Source: Nocardioides sp. SYSU D00038 (GTDB lineage Bacteria > Actinomycetota > Actinomycetes > Propionibacteriales > Nocardioidaceae). Taken from it: a stretch of DNA of 64,000 nucleotides. This document shows positions 55,827-64,000 of this stretch, in pieces (position 1 is the first letter of the stretch; each line of letters starts with the position of its first letter). Below the pieces are notes generated by a model that was given only the letters and a program-made list of their open reading frames with translations, was not told where the DNA came from and searched no databases. The position numbers and the translations under genes were made by a program. The stretch is from the NCBI RefSeq assembly GCF_016924665.1, contig NZ_JAFFJT010000023.1, positions 62,001-126,000 of the forward strand. Direction: 5' to 3'.

Positions 55827-55840
55827 GTGACCGCCGTCAC
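55827..55840. promoter_or_regulatory. Inverted repeat, probable PucR-type operator 2
   Basis: GTGAC and GTCAC are separated by CGCC, 42 bp before the FAH start codon. Together with the palindrome at 55776 it gives two sites about 50 bp (five helical turns) apart, a common layout for cooperative regulators. Confidence 0.55.
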
Positions 55841-55882
55841 GGCGCCGAGGGTGGTCACACCCCACAGAAGGAGAGGGTCACC

Positions 55883-56848
55883 TTGAGGCTCATCACGTTC
55901 ACCACCGGTGGCGAGACCCACGTCGGCGCACTCGACGGGGACACCGCGGTCAGCCTGACCCGGGCGTCCGGCGCCGACCCCCGCTTCGCCTCGATGCTCG
56001 CCCTGGTGCGTGCCGGCGCGGAGGCGCTCGACGACGCCCGGGAGCTGTGCGACTCGCACCCCGCCGAGGCGGTGCACGACGTGCAGGAGGTCACCCTGCG
56101 CGCCCCGCTCCCCGACCCCCCGCGCCTCCGGGACTGCTCGCTCTTCATCGAGCACCTGCAGCCGGCGTTCCGCGGCATGGCCCGGAGCCTCGCGGCGGCG
56201 GCGGACGACCCCGAGGCGGAGTACGAGCGGCTGGTGGCGACCGGCAAGTTCGACACCCCGGAGGTCTTCTCGCGCCAGGTCGTCTACTACACCGCCGACC
56301 ACACGGCGATCAGCGGACCCGGTGACCTGATCGTCGCGCCGTCCGAGACGCGACAGCTCGACTACGAGCTCGAGTTCGCCGCCGTCATCGGTCAGACGAC
56401 CAAGGACGTCGCCCCGGAGGACGCGAGCGGGGTCATCTTCGGCTACACGATCTTCAACGACTGGAGCTGTCGCGACCTCCAGATGACGGTGATGGAGTCG
56501 CAGCTCGGCCCCTCCCGTGGGAAGGACTTCGACGGCTCCAACACCCTCGGCCCCTGCATCGTCACGCCCGACGAGCTCGGCTCGCCCTACGACCTCCGGA
56601 TGGAGGCCCGGGTCAACGGCGAGGTCTGGTCGCAGGGCTCGTCCTCGACGATGCACCACTCCTTCGAGGACGCCGTCGTCCACTTCAGCCGTGGCCGCAC
56701 GATCCTCGCCGGCGACGTGCTCGGCACCGGCACGGTCCTGTCGGGAAGCCCCGTCGAGATCGGCAAGCGCCTCAAGGACGGCGACGAGGTGGAGCTCGAG
56801 GTCCACGGCATCGGCGTCCTCCGCAACCGCGTCCAGCTCCCCTACTGA
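55883..56848 (+). CDS. FAH-family hydrolase/isomerase
   Basis: A 321-residue FAH-superfamily enzyme, longer than the one at 8970 by an N-terminal domain (1-75). Metal ligands are E162 and E164 in LDYELEFAAVIG and D193 in FNDWSCRDLQ; the catalytic-region FIEHLQPAF lies near residue 88. The TTG at 55883 is the likely start (AGAAGGAG ribosome site about 9 bp upstream, and the fold begins RLITFTTGG). First gene of the PucR-linked operon. It may hydrolyse a C-C bond in a 1,3-diketone or 2-oxo acid; it is not specific enough to name. Confidence 0.88.
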   Translation: MRLITFTTGGETHVGALDGDTAVSLTRASGADPRFASMLALVRAGAEALDDARELCDSHPAEAVHDVQEVTLRAPLPDPPRLRDCSLFIEHLQPAFRGMARSLAAAADDPEAEYERLVATGKFDTPEVFSRQVVYYTADHTAISGPGDLIVAPSETRQLDYELEFAAVIGQTTKDVAPEDASGVIFGYTIFNDWSCRDLQMTVMESQLGPSRGKDFDGSNTLGPCIVTPDELGSPYDLRMEARVNGEVWSQGSSSTMHHSFEDAVVHFSRGRTILAGDVLGTGTVLSGSPVEIGKRLKDGDEVELEVHGIGVLRNRVQLPY

Positions 56849-56868
56849 CCCAACGAAAGGCACCGCAC

Positions 56869-57669
56869 ATGACCACGCTCGTCGATCTGTCCCGCACGCT
56901 CGACCCCGCCAACCGGGAGCTCGTCCCCGAGTCCTACCGGGCGCTCGAGATGGTGCTCGCCCCCAAGATCAAGTACCTCACCCCCGCCGGGGAGGGTCTC
57001 CAACGCACCATGGACATCTTCGGCTGCCCGGCCGAGCACCTGCCCAACGGCGAGGGCTGGGGCGAGGACTGGCTCACGGAGATGAACACCCACTGCGGCA
57101 CGCACGTGGACGCGCCGCTGCACAGCGGCAGCCTCATCGAGGGCAAGCCGGCGCGCACCATCAGCGACATCGCACTCGAGGAGCTCTACCGCCCGGGCAT
57201 GGTGCTCGACGTCCGGGAGTGGGCCGTGCCCGGCGAGGCCCTGACCATCGAGACCCTCGAACGGGCGATCGCGGCCACCGGCCGTGAGGTCCAGCAGGGC
57301 GACGCGGTGATGCTGCGCACCGGTCAGGAGCGCTACACCCCGGCCGACCCGGAGTTCTTCAACTACCCCGGCATGAGCGGCGACGGCACCCGTTACCTCA
57401 CCGGTCTCGGCGCCACGGTCCTCGGCACCGACGCGATGGCGTGGGACCGTCCCTTCCCCGTGATGAAGGCGGCCTACGAGGCCACCGGCGACCCCAAGGA
57501 GCTGTGGGACGGCCACTTCGCCATCGCCGACAAGGAGGCGTTCATCATCCAGCAGCTCGACAACCTCGCCGCCCTCCCGCTGACGGGATTCCACGTGGGG
57601 TTCTTCCCGCTCAAGCTGCCCAAGACCAGCGCGTCGCCCTGCCGCGTCGTCGCATTCCTCGACAACTGA
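56869..57669 (+). CDS. Cyclase-family (kynurenine formamidase-like) hydrolase
   Basis: A 266-residue metal-dependent hydrolase of the cyclase family (Pfam PF04199). The metal motif NTHCGTHVDAPLH lies at residues 73-85. Other family segments are DLSRTLDPANRELVPE at the start and GDAVMLRTGQERY near 145. Members hydrolyse formylkynurenine, isatin or similar amides, or aid ring opening. With a FAH enzyme it suggests breakdown of a cyclic amide or heterocycle; that is inference. It starts 20 bp after the FAH stop. Confidence 0.88.
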   Translation: MTTLVDLSRTLDPANRELVPESYRALEMVLAPKIKYLTPAGEGLQRTMDIFGCPAEHLPNGEGWGEDWLTEMNTHCGTHVDAPLHSGSLIEGKPARTISDIALEELYRPGMVLDVREWAVPGEALTIETLERAIAATGREVQQGDAVMLRTGQERYTPADPEFFNYPGMSGDGTRYLTGLGATVLGTDAMAWDRPFPVMKAAYEATGDPKELWDGHFAIADKEAFIIQQLDNLAALPLTGFHVGFFPLKLPKTSASPCRVVAFLDN

Positions 57670-57684
57670 GACCAGGAGAACGCC

Positions 57685-59001
57685 ATGCTCACCACCTCCC
57701 TGCCCCGCCTCCGCGGCCTGGCCGCCACCGCCTGCGCGGCGCTGGTGCTCTCCGCCTGCGGCGGCGTCGTCGACGACGAGGGCGACGACAACGACGCCGC
57801 TGCCGACCTCCCCGACGCCGAGCTCGTGGCCCCGGTCGCCGGCATGACCTGCGACGAGGGCGCGACCCCCACGGGCGAGCCGATCGTCGTCGGCGGCTCC
57901 CTGAGCCTCACCGGCCCGCTCGCGCCGACCGCGACCCTGCACAACGCGGTCGCCGGACTCGTCACCGACTGGGTCAACGACTGCGGCGGCCTCGACGGCC
58001 GCCCCCTCGAGTGGCGGGTCCTGGACGACCAGTCGACGCCCGGCACGGTCACCTCCAACTACGAGCGCCTGATCGGCGACGGCGTCGACTTCGTGATGGG
58101 CCCGTACGGCGGTGCCGCCACCCTCGCCGGCGCCGGGCCCGTCAGCCGGGCGGGCTACGCCTACCCCACGGCCACCAACGGCGCCCCGGACAAGCTGATC
58201 GGCGAGAACCACTTCCCGGCCTGGCAGATCGGCGGCGGCGTGGACGACCCGGCGAGGATGTTCGACGCCCAGGCCGACGCGGTCGTGGCGGCCCTGGAGT
58301 CGAGCGGCAACCCGCCGAGCACGGCGTTCTTCGCCACCGCCAAGTTCCCGACGACGCTGAGCTACCGCGGCGCGGTCGTCGAGGCGCTGGAGGAGGCCGG
58401 CACCGAGATCACCGGCGACCTGGAGTACGACCTGGGGACGACGGACTTCAGCTCCATCGCGCTTCGGATCCAGACTGCCGACCCCGACCTGGTCTACGTG
58501 GGCGGCCTGGGGGCGGACATCACCAACCTCTACCAGGCCTTCGACGGGATCGGCTACGAGCCGCGCTCGATCTACGTCGCCCTGCCGGCGCCCCCGGCCG
58601 TGGCGGACCTCGGGGACAAGGCCGAGGGGATGATGATCTCCTCCATCTACGAGCACCACGAGCCTCTGGGCGGCAGCCCGGTCGCGCAGTACTTCGCGAA
58701 GAGCTACAGCGAGGTGGCCGAGGAGGAGGGCGTGTTCCCCCTCGTGGAGACGCAGGCGGCGGCGGGCCTCGCGGCGTGGCAGATCCTGCTCACCGGCATC
58801 CTCGAGGCCGGCGCGGACAACGCGGCCGTCATCGAGTGGCTCAACGCCAACGAGGTCGAGACCGTCGTCGGCACGCTCAACTTCGACGGCTACAACAACT
58901 ACGGCGCCGACATCAACCGCGTCGCCCAGGTGCAGGACGGGACCCGGGTGCTGGTGTGGCCCGAGGACGTCAGCGGTGCCGAGATCGACTACAACCCCTG
59001 A
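57685..59001 (+). CDS. LIV-type ABC substrate-binding lipoprotein
   Basis: A 438-residue solute-binding protein of the Leu/Ile/Val family. The signal ends in a lipobox LSACGGV (cysteine near residue 25), followed by a 30-residue acidic linker. The mature domain opens PIVVGGSLSLTGPLAP and has the family GPYGGAATLAGAGPVS. An extra cysteine pair (MTCDEG and WVNDCGG) may form a disulfide. It is unlike the binding protein at 13871 in detail, so the two LIV systems should carry different substrates. Confidence 0.9.
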   Translation: MLTTSLPRLRGLAATACAALVLSACGGVVDDEGDDNDAAADLPDAELVAPVAGMTCDEGATPTGEPIVVGGSLSLTGPLAPTATLHNAVAGLVTDWVNDCGGLDGRPLEWRVLDDQSTPGTVTSNYERLIGDGVDFVMGPYGGAATLAGAGPVSRAGYAYPTATNGAPDKLIGENHFPAWQIGGGVDDPARMFDAQADAVVAALESSGNPPSTAFFATAKFPTTLSYRGAVVEALEEAGTEITGDLEYDLGTTDFSSIALRIQTADPDLVYVGGLGADITNLYQAFDGIGYEPRSIYVALPAPPAVADLGDKAEGMMISSIYEHHEPLGGSPVAQYFAKSYSEVAEEEGVFPLVETQAAAGLAAWQILLTGILEAGADNAAVIEWLNANEVETVVGTLNFDGYNNYGADINRVAQVQDGTRVLVWPEDVSGAEIDYNP

Positions 59002-59065
59002 CCGAAGCGCGCGCCGTGGCTCCCGGTGGACCGGGGGTCACGGCGGCCCGACCTGAGAGGTCGTC

Positions 59066-59977
59066 ATGTCCGTATCGTCGCTCGCCCTCGCCCAGACGCT
59101 CCTCAACGGTGCCCTGCTGGGCTGTCTCTTCGGCAGCATCGCGCTCGGCCTCAGCGTCAAGTGGGGCCACCTGGGGGTGGCCGACTTCTTCCACCTGTCG
59201 CTGACCCTGCTCGGCGCCTACCTCACCTACAGCCTCGTCACCGAGCAGCTCTGGGACCCCCTCCTCACGCTCCTGGTGACGGTGCCGGTCTTCTTCGTGG
59301 TCGGCGTCGCCGTCCAGTGGCTCTTCCTGGTGCTGAGGGCCGAGCCGTTCACGACGTTGCTCATCACCTTCGCCCTGTTCATCGTCACCGAGAGCGTGGC
59401 CTCGATGGTCTGGAGCCCCGACCTGCTGAACCTGCGCCCCCGGCTCTCCGACGGCTTCACCACGAGCCTGCGGTTCCCCGAGCCGCTGCCACAGCTGGCG
59501 GTGCAGCCGGTCGACCTGCTGGCCCTGGTCTGCGCGGTGCTGATGGTCGGCGTCTCCGCGTGGGCGCTGCGGCGCACCCGCGCCGGCCGCGCCGTGCAGG
59601 CGATGCGCCAGGACGCCGACATCGCCCGGACCCTCGGCGTGCGGGTCGTGCCGATCACCCTGGCGGTGTCCGGCCTGGCCGCGTCGAGCGCGGCCGTCGC
59701 CGGCATGGTCGTGAGCCTGCGGATGCCGCTGAGCCCGACCCTGCCGCTGCAGTGGATCGGCATCGTCGTGGTGGCGACCATGCTCGGCGGTCTCGGCCGG
59801 CCGCTCGGGGCCCTCGTGGCGGCGGTCGTGCTCATGATGATCCAGAACGCCTGGTCCCTGTGGTTCCCGCCGCAGTGGGCGCCTGCCGTCACCTTCGGCG
59901 TGCTCTTCCTGTTCCTCGCCGCCCAGCCGGTGCGCCGGTTCGTGAGCGAGGCGACCGCCTCGAGGAGGCTCGCATGA
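59066..59977 (+). CDS. LivH-type ABC transporter permease
   Basis: A 303-residue permease with about eight membrane helices. It has the LivH start LLNGALLGCLFGSIALGLSVKWG and the ATPase-contact loop RAGRAVQAMRQDADIARTLGVRV (about 174-196). It lacks the typical NLAHG segment, reading GVADFFHLSLTLLGAYL instead. The ATG lies 65 bp after the binding-protein stop and the stop overlaps the LivM start (ATGA). Confidence 0.9.
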   Translation: MSVSSLALAQTLLNGALLGCLFGSIALGLSVKWGHLGVADFFHLSLTLLGAYLTYSLVTEQLWDPLLTLLVTVPVFFVVGVAVQWLFLVLRAEPFTTLLITFALFIVTESVASMVWSPDLLNLRPRLSDGFTTSLRFPEPLPQLAVQPVDLLALVCAVLMVGVSAWALRRTRAGRAVQAMRQDADIARTLGVRVVPITLAVSGLAASSAAVAGMVVSLRMPLSPTLPLQWIGIVVVATMLGGLGRPLGALVAAVVLMMIQNAWSLWFPPQWAPAVTFGVLFLFLAAQPVRRFVSEATASRRLA

Positions 59978-60996
59978 CCCCGTTCCGCGACCTTTCCCTC
60001 TGGCGGCAGTTCGGTGCCGTCGTCCTGTGCGCCCTGCTCGCCATGGCCCTGGTGCCGTCGTTCGGGTCCGACTTCGTGATCGCCTTCGGGTTCCAGTTCG
60101 TCACCTGGATCGGCCTCGCCCTGAGCTGGAGCCTCTTCTCCGGCAACTCCGGCTACGCCAGCTTCGGGCACGGCGTGTTCTTCGGGATCGGCGTCTACGC
60201 CACCGCGGCCGTCCTGCGCCACACCGACGCCCCGTTCGCCGTGGCGCTGGTCGTCGCCGGGCTGGTGGCGGCGGCCCTGGCCCTCGTGGTCGGGATCGCG
60301 GTGTTCTCCTCCCCACGCTTCGCCGGCGACCTGTTCGGGATGATCACGCTCGCGATGGCCTTCATCGTCGTGGCCGTCGTGTCCAACCTGGCGTTCCTCG
60401 ACGGCGGCACCGGGGTCTTCGTCCGCGAGCTCGCGGCGGACACCTGGATCGGCGAGTCGACCGGGCACCAGTTCGTCGTCGGCACCGCGATCGCGGCCGC
60501 CACCGCCGGCGTCGCGATCGCCACCTCCACCACCCGGTGGGGGGCGGCGCTCCGGTCCATCCGTGACGACGAGGCCGTCGCCGAGTCGCTGGGCGTGCCC
60601 ACGTACCGCTACAAGGTGCTGACGTTCGCGGCCAGCGCGGGGTTGGCCGGCCTGGCCGGCGCGCCCCAGGCGGTCTTCCTCGGGTACGTCGAGGTCGGGG
60701 CGGTGTTCACCCTCAACATCCCGCTGCTGGTGATCATGATGACGATCCTCGGCGGGATCACCCGCTGGTGGGGACCGCTCATCGGAGCCGCCTCGGTGGT
60801 GCTGGTGCGGGAGGCGCTGCTCGACATCGGCTCCCCCGAGCTGTCGCAGATCATCCTCGGTCTGGCCCTCGTGGTCGTGATCGCCCTGATGCCCCACGGC
60901 ATCTCGGGGGCCATCCCGCGCCGTCGGCCGACCGCCACCGGCACGACCACCGGCACGACCACCGCCACGACTGCCACGACGGGAGGCGCGCGATGA
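59974..60996 (+). CDS. LivM-type ABC transporter permease
   Basis: A 340-residue LivM permease. Family segments are SLFSGNSGYASFGHGVFFGIGVYATA and the loop TRWGAALRSIRDDEAVAESLGVPTYRYK. The C-terminal end is an unusual threonine-rich tail (TATGTTTGTTTATTATTGG, from about residue 322), encoded by short ACGACC/ACGACT direct repeats (60945-60985). The ATG at 59974 overlaps the livH stop; its stop overlaps the LivG start. Confidence 0.9.
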   Translation: MTPFRDLSLWRQFGAVVLCALLAMALVPSFGSDFVIAFGFQFVTWIGLALSWSLFSGNSGYASFGHGVFFGIGVYATAAVLRHTDAPFAVALVVAGLVAAALALVVGIAVFSSPRFAGDLFGMITLAMAFIVVAVVSNLAFLDGGTGVFVRELAADTWIGESTGHQFVVGTAIAAATAGVAIATSTTRWGAALRSIRDDEAVAESLGVPTYRYKVLTFAASAGLAGLAGAPQAVFLGYVEVGAVFTLNIPLLVIMMTILGGITRWWGPLIGAASVVLVREALLDIGSPELSQIILGLALVVVIALMPHGISGAIPRRRPTATGTTTGTTTATTATTGGAR

Positions 60997-61721
60997 GCCT
61001 GCTGCGCTGCACCGGAGTCACCAAGCGCTTCGGCGGTGTCGCCGCCCTGTCGTCGGTCGACCTGGCGGTGTCGGAGGGCGAGATCGTCGGACTCGTCGGG
61101 CCGAACGGGTCGGGCAAGACCACCCTGCTGAGCACGATCGCCGGCTCGCTCCCGGTGTCCGGCGGCAGGGTCGAGTTCGCGGGCAAGGACCTCACCCGCA
61201 CGCCGCCGCACCAGCGGGCCCAGGCCGGTATCGCCCGGACCTTCCAGGTGCCGCGACCCCTGGGCTCCTTCACCGTCGCGGAGAACGTCGCGACCGCATC
61301 GATGTTCGGCCGCCACCGCACGGGCCGCGTCGAGGCGATCGACCGAGCACACGAGGTGCTCGAGGAGGTCGGCCTCGCCGCGCACGCCGGCGCCCAGGTC
61401 GGGGCACTCACGCTGCACGAGCGGAAGTTCCTCGAGATCGCTCGGGCGATCGCGCTCGATCCTCAGCTCATCCTGCTCGACGAGGTGCTCGGCGGCCTCA
61501 ACCCGAGCGAGGTGGCGATGGGCCTGGACCTCATCTCGTCCCTGCGCGACCGAGGCATGGCGGTGGTCTACATCGAGCACAACGTGCGGGCCGTCTCGTC
61601 CATAGCCGACCGGATGTACGTGCTGAACCAGGGGCGCAACCTGGCCGACGGCACCCCGACCGACGTGCTCGACGACGCCCGCGTCGTCGAGGCCTACCTG
61701 GGAGGACCTGTCGATGCTTGA
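60993..61721 (+). CDS. LivG-type ABC transporter ATPase
   Basis: A 242-residue ATPase. Walker A is GPNGSGKTT (about 34-42), Walker B is LILLDEVLGGLNPSE and the H-loop is VVYIEHNVRAV. The signature is degenerate: LTLHERKFLEIARAI instead of LSGGQ. The same kind of change is seen in domain 1 of the fused ATPase at 12317. It works with the LivF protein, which keeps an intact signature, so one composite ATP site may be weak. It overlaps livM by 4 bp and livF by 8 bp. Confidence 0.92.
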   Translation: MSLLRCTGVTKRFGGVAALSSVDLAVSEGEIVGLVGPNGSGKTTLLSTIAGSLPVSGGRVEFAGKDLTRTPPHQRAQAGIARTFQVPRPLGSFTVAENVATASMFGRHRTGRVEAIDRAHEVLEEVGLAAHAGAQVGALTLHERKFLEIARAIALDPQLILLDEVLGGLNPSEVAMGLDLISSLRDRGMAVVYIEHNVRAVSSIADRMYVLNQGRNLADGTPTDVLDDARVVEAYLGGPVDA

Positions 61722-62421
61722 GGTACGAGACCTGGTCGTGGGCTACGGAGAGGCCGCTGCGCTCCGAGGGGTGAGCCTCGACGTGACCGCCGGCGAGACC
61801 GTCTCGCTGATCGGGGCGAACGGCGCCGGCAAGAGCACCCTGGTCAAGGCGCTGATGGGCATGCAGCCGGTCACCTCGGGCCAGGTCCTCCTCGACGGTG
61901 AGGACATCACCCGCCGGGCGGCGGCCGACCGTCCCCAGCTGGGCATGGCGATCGTGCCCGAGGGGCGTCGGCTCTTCAAGGAGATGACGGTGCACGACAA
62001 CCTCCGCCTGGGCCTGCACCACCGCGCGGCCCGGGAGCGGGCCGACGCCGGCGTGGACCTGGCCTTCGAGATGTTCCCCGTGCTCAAGGCCCGCTCGCGC
62101 CAGCTCTGCGGGACCATGTCCGGCGGCGAGCAGCAGATGGTCGCCCTGGGTCGGGCCCTCGTCTCGCGCCCGCGCCTGCTCATCCTCGACGAGCCGTCCC
62201 TCGGCCTGGCGCCGATGGTCGTGGACCAGGTCTTCGAGGTGATCGAGGCCGTCACCGCCCAGGACGTCACGGTGCTGCTCGCCGAGCAGAACATGCACCG
62301 CGCCCTCTCGCTGTCGGATCAGGGCTACGTCCTCGCCGACGGGCGGATCGTCCTGACCGGCACCGGCGCGGAGCTGCTGCGCTCCGACCGGGTCCGCTCG
62401 GCGTACCTGGGGGAACGATGA
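61714..62421 (+). CDS. LivF-type ABC transporter ATPase
   Basis: A 235-residue ATPase. Walker A is GANGAGKST, the Q-loop region is LGMAIVPEGRRLFKEMTVHDNL, the canonical signature is MSGGEQQMVALGRAL, Walker B is LLILDEPSLGLAP and the H-loop is LLAEQNMHRAL. All catalytic residues are present. Completes the second LIV importer of the window; its stop overlaps the next gene by 4 bp. Confidence 0.92.
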   Translation: MLEVRDLVVGYGEAAALRGVSLDVTAGETVSLIGANGAGKSTLVKALMGMQPVTSGQVLLDGEDITRRAAADRPQLGMAIVPEGRRLFKEMTVHDNLRLGLHHRAARERADAGVDLAFEMFPVLKARSRQLCGTMSGGEQQMVALGRALVSRPRLLILDEPSLGLAPMVVDQVFEVIEAVTAQDVTVLLAEQNMHRALSLSDQGYVLADGRIVLTGTGAELLRSDRVRSAYLGER

Positions 62422-63011
62422 GCACCGGCGGCACCATCGCGAGCCTCGGTCGCGTCCCGTGGACGTCGGCCGGGCCACTCACCGAGGACCAGCAGCACCT
62501 GGCGACCACGATCCGAGCCGACTGGTCGGACGCAGGCCTTGGCGTCGGCCCGGTCGACGACGCGGGCCGGCTCAGCGGCCCGTTCGACCTGATGGTCGCC
62601 AGCCCTCGCGTCGGTCGCGCCGTACTCGAGCTCGCCGGGAGCTTCCGCCAGGGACTCCTGTCGCCCGTCGAGCGGGAGACCGTGGTCCTCGTGGTCGCAG
62701 CGCACGACCGGTGCGGCTACATGTGGGCCGGGCACCTACCGCTCGCCCGCAGGGTCGGCCTGGCCGACGACCTGGCACTGGCCCTGCGCGACGGTGCTCC
62801 GCTGCCGCACGACGCCCCGCGGGTGGCCGCCCTCGCGCGCGAGCTGTGCCGGACCGGCGACGTCGAGGACGAGCACTTCGAGCGTGCTGTGGAGCAGCTG
62901 GGGTGGCCGCGCGTCCAGGAGGCGGTGTGGCTGGTCGGTCTCTACCGGGCGCTCGCACTCGCGATGCGGGTGGCCCGGGTGACCGATCCGCACGAGGCAG
63001 GAGAGCAGTGA
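62418..63011 (+). CDS. Carboxymuconolactone decarboxylase-like (AhpD-fold) protein
   Basis: A 197-residue all-helical protein of the CMD/AhpD fold. The core segment is LSPVERETVVLVVAAHDRCGYMWAGHLPLARRVGL (about 77-111), matching the family pattern of ERE, an aromatic-W pair and a conserved His. There is no CXXC, so it is not an AhpD peroxidase. Members decarboxylate lactones or play undefined roles in aromatic catabolism. It is co-translated with LivF and the CoA ligase (4-bp overlaps on both sides). Confidence 0.82.
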   Translation: MSTGGTIASLGRVPWTSAGPLTEDQQHLATTIRADWSDAGLGVGPVDDAGRLSGPFDLMVASPRVGRAVLELAGSFRQGLLSPVERETVVLVVAAHDRCGYMWAGHLPLARRVGLADDLALALRDGAPLPHDAPRVAALARELCRTGDVEDEHFERAVEQLGWPRVQEAVWLVGLYRALALAMRVARVTDPHEAGEQ

Positions 63012-64000
63012 CGGTGCGCGATCCCGTGCTCCGGGACTACCTCTGCCACGCCGTGGCCCGCCACGGCGCACGCCGGGCGCTCGTGGTCGACGGCCGCACC
63101 TGGACGTTCGAGGAGCTGGACCGAGCGGCCCGGGCGGTCGCGGGAAGCCTCCGTGAGCGAGGGGTCGGCCCCGGCACCCCCGTGGCGCTGGTCCTGCGCA
63201 ACTGCGCGGAGTACGTCGTCGCCGACCTCGCCGTCGCCCTCCTGGGTGGGGCGAAGGTGCCGCTCAACCTGATGCTCTCGGTCGACGAGCAGGCCTACAT
63301 CATCGGCGACTCGGGAGCGACGGTGTGCGTCGTCCAGCACGACCGGCTGGCCGCGGTCGAGCAGGCCCGCGCCTCGGGCGCCGTCACCCAGACCCTGGTG
63401 GTCGGTGGCGACGCCGACGAGTGGCAGGACGCCCTCGGCCACGAGCCCGTGGTGCAGGACGGCACGGTGCCCCCGTCGTCACGCGCGCTGATCATGTACA
63501 CCGGCGGTACGACGGGCCGCCCCAAGGGCGCGGTGCACACGCAGCGGGGCATCGCGATGAACCTGCTGTCGCACCTGATCGAGATGGAGCTCACCGCCGA
63601 CGACGTCCTGCTGCTGACCTCGCCGCTCCCCCACAGCGCCGGGTTCCTGCTGCAGGCCGCCCTCACCAAGGGCGCCACGGTGCTGGTGGAGGACCGGTTC
63701 GACGTCGAGTCGGTCCTGGACCGGATCGAGCAGGACCGCGTCAGCTACCTGTTCCTCGTCCCCACGATGATCTACCGGCTCCTCGACGCCGTCGTCAGCC
63801 GCGGCGACTTCGACGGCACCTCGCTGCGGACGATCCTCTACGGGGCCGCGCCGATCACGAGGGACAGGCTGGAGCAGGGCCTGCGCCTCCTCGGGCCGGT
63901 GTTCATGCAGCTCTACGCGCAGTCCGAGGCACCGAACTTCCTCACCCGGCTCCGCCGCGACGACCACCGCCTCGACGCCGAGGGCGGGCACCGCCTGACC
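63008..64000 (+). CDS. Acyl/aryl-CoA synthetase (3' end cut by window)
   Basis: Begins with GTG at 63008, overlapping the previous stop (GTGA), and stays open through the last base: 331 codons are visible. The N-terminal half of an ANL ligase is clear, with RTWTFEELDRAARAVAGSLR, the P-loop LIMYTGGTTGRPKGAVHTQRG (near residues 157-177) and the adenine motif region QLYAQSEAPNF near 303. In that motif the usual YGxTE reads YAQSE. The catalytic lysine lies outside the window. It probably activates the product of the FAH, cyclase and CMD steps to a CoA ester. Confidence 0.9.
   Translation, partial: MTVRDPVLRDYLCHAVARHGARRALVVDGRTWTFEELDRAARAVAGSLRERGVGPGTPVALVLRNCAEYVVADLAVALLGGAKVPLNLMLSVDEQAYIIGDSGATVCVVQHDRLAAVEQARASGAVTQTLVVGGDADEWQDALGHEPVVQDGTVPPSSRALIMYTGGTTGRPKGAVHTQRGIAMNLLSHLIEMELTADDVLLLTSPLPHSAGFLLQAALTKGATVLVEDRFDVESVLDRIEQDRVSYLFLVPTMIYRLLDAVVSRGDFDGTSLRTILYGAAPITRDRLEQGLRLLGPVFMQLYAQSEAPNFLTRLRRDDHRLDAEGGHRLT

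Noticed and set aside
1..64000. tRNA, rRNA and CRISPR arrays
   Set aside because: No T-loop-like GGTTCGAATCC element with cloverleaf arms, no rRNA-like sequence and no regularly spaced repeats were seen.

Overview
The window is a GC-rich actinobacterial chromosome segment, most like Nocardioides or another Nocardioidaceae member (inference). The signs are: very high G+C, frequent GTG starts with 4-bp GTGA/ATGA overlaps, lipA next to a DUF4191 membrane protein, a type I glnA behind GlnR-type boxes, an LppX/LprAFG-like lipoprotein, several luciferase-like (F420/FMN) oxidoreductases, and many CoA-dependent catabolic genes. No rRNA, tRNA or CRISPR array was seen.

Layout. (1) 1-6384 is core genome: the end of an ABC-2 permease, an ArsR-SRPBCC pair with a clear operator, lipA, DUF4191, a lipoprotein with an RDD protein, and glnA. 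(2) 6372-8638 looks like a decayed integrative element at the 3' end of glnA: 11-bp direct repeats at both ends, a frameshifted tyrosine-recombinase remnant and one orphan helical-repeat protein. (3) 8970-21281 is an aromatic-catabolism block: FAH-family enzyme, type I extradiol dioxygenase, MhpA-like flavin hydroxylase, branched-chain-amino-acid-type (LIV) ABC transporter with a fused double ATPase, two GntR/FCD regulators, a BKACE enzyme beside vestiges of a CoA-transferase pair, and an MFS transporter.

(4) 21416-52753 is a 31-kb catabolic supercluster of 32 genes: four luciferase-like oxidoreductases, four acyl/aryl-CoA synthetases, two acyl-CoA dehydrogenases of heteromeric type, four crotonases, MaoC, SDR, a thiolase beside a thiolase-fold/DUF35 fusion, a Dpp-type transporter, flavin reductase, paired nitroreductases, VOC proteins and a TetR regulator. 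Every apparent transcription-unit start in this block carries a copy of one 18-bp motif (29222, 33013, 46323, 46385, 52736). The TetR gene is the last gene of one of these units, so I read the block as one TetR-controlled regulon. The enzyme set fits CoA-activation, dehydrogenation, hydration and retro-aldol or thiolytic removal of side chains or ring fragments of an unknown, probably cyclic, substrate.

(5) 52829-64000 holds a GNAT and TetR pair, a PucR-type regulator with palindromes downstream of it, and an operon of FAH-family enzyme, cyclase-family hydrolase, a second LIV transporter, a carboxymuconolactone-decarboxylase-like protein and an acyl-CoA synthetase cut by the window end. Substrates of blocks 3-5 cannot be read from sequence alone.
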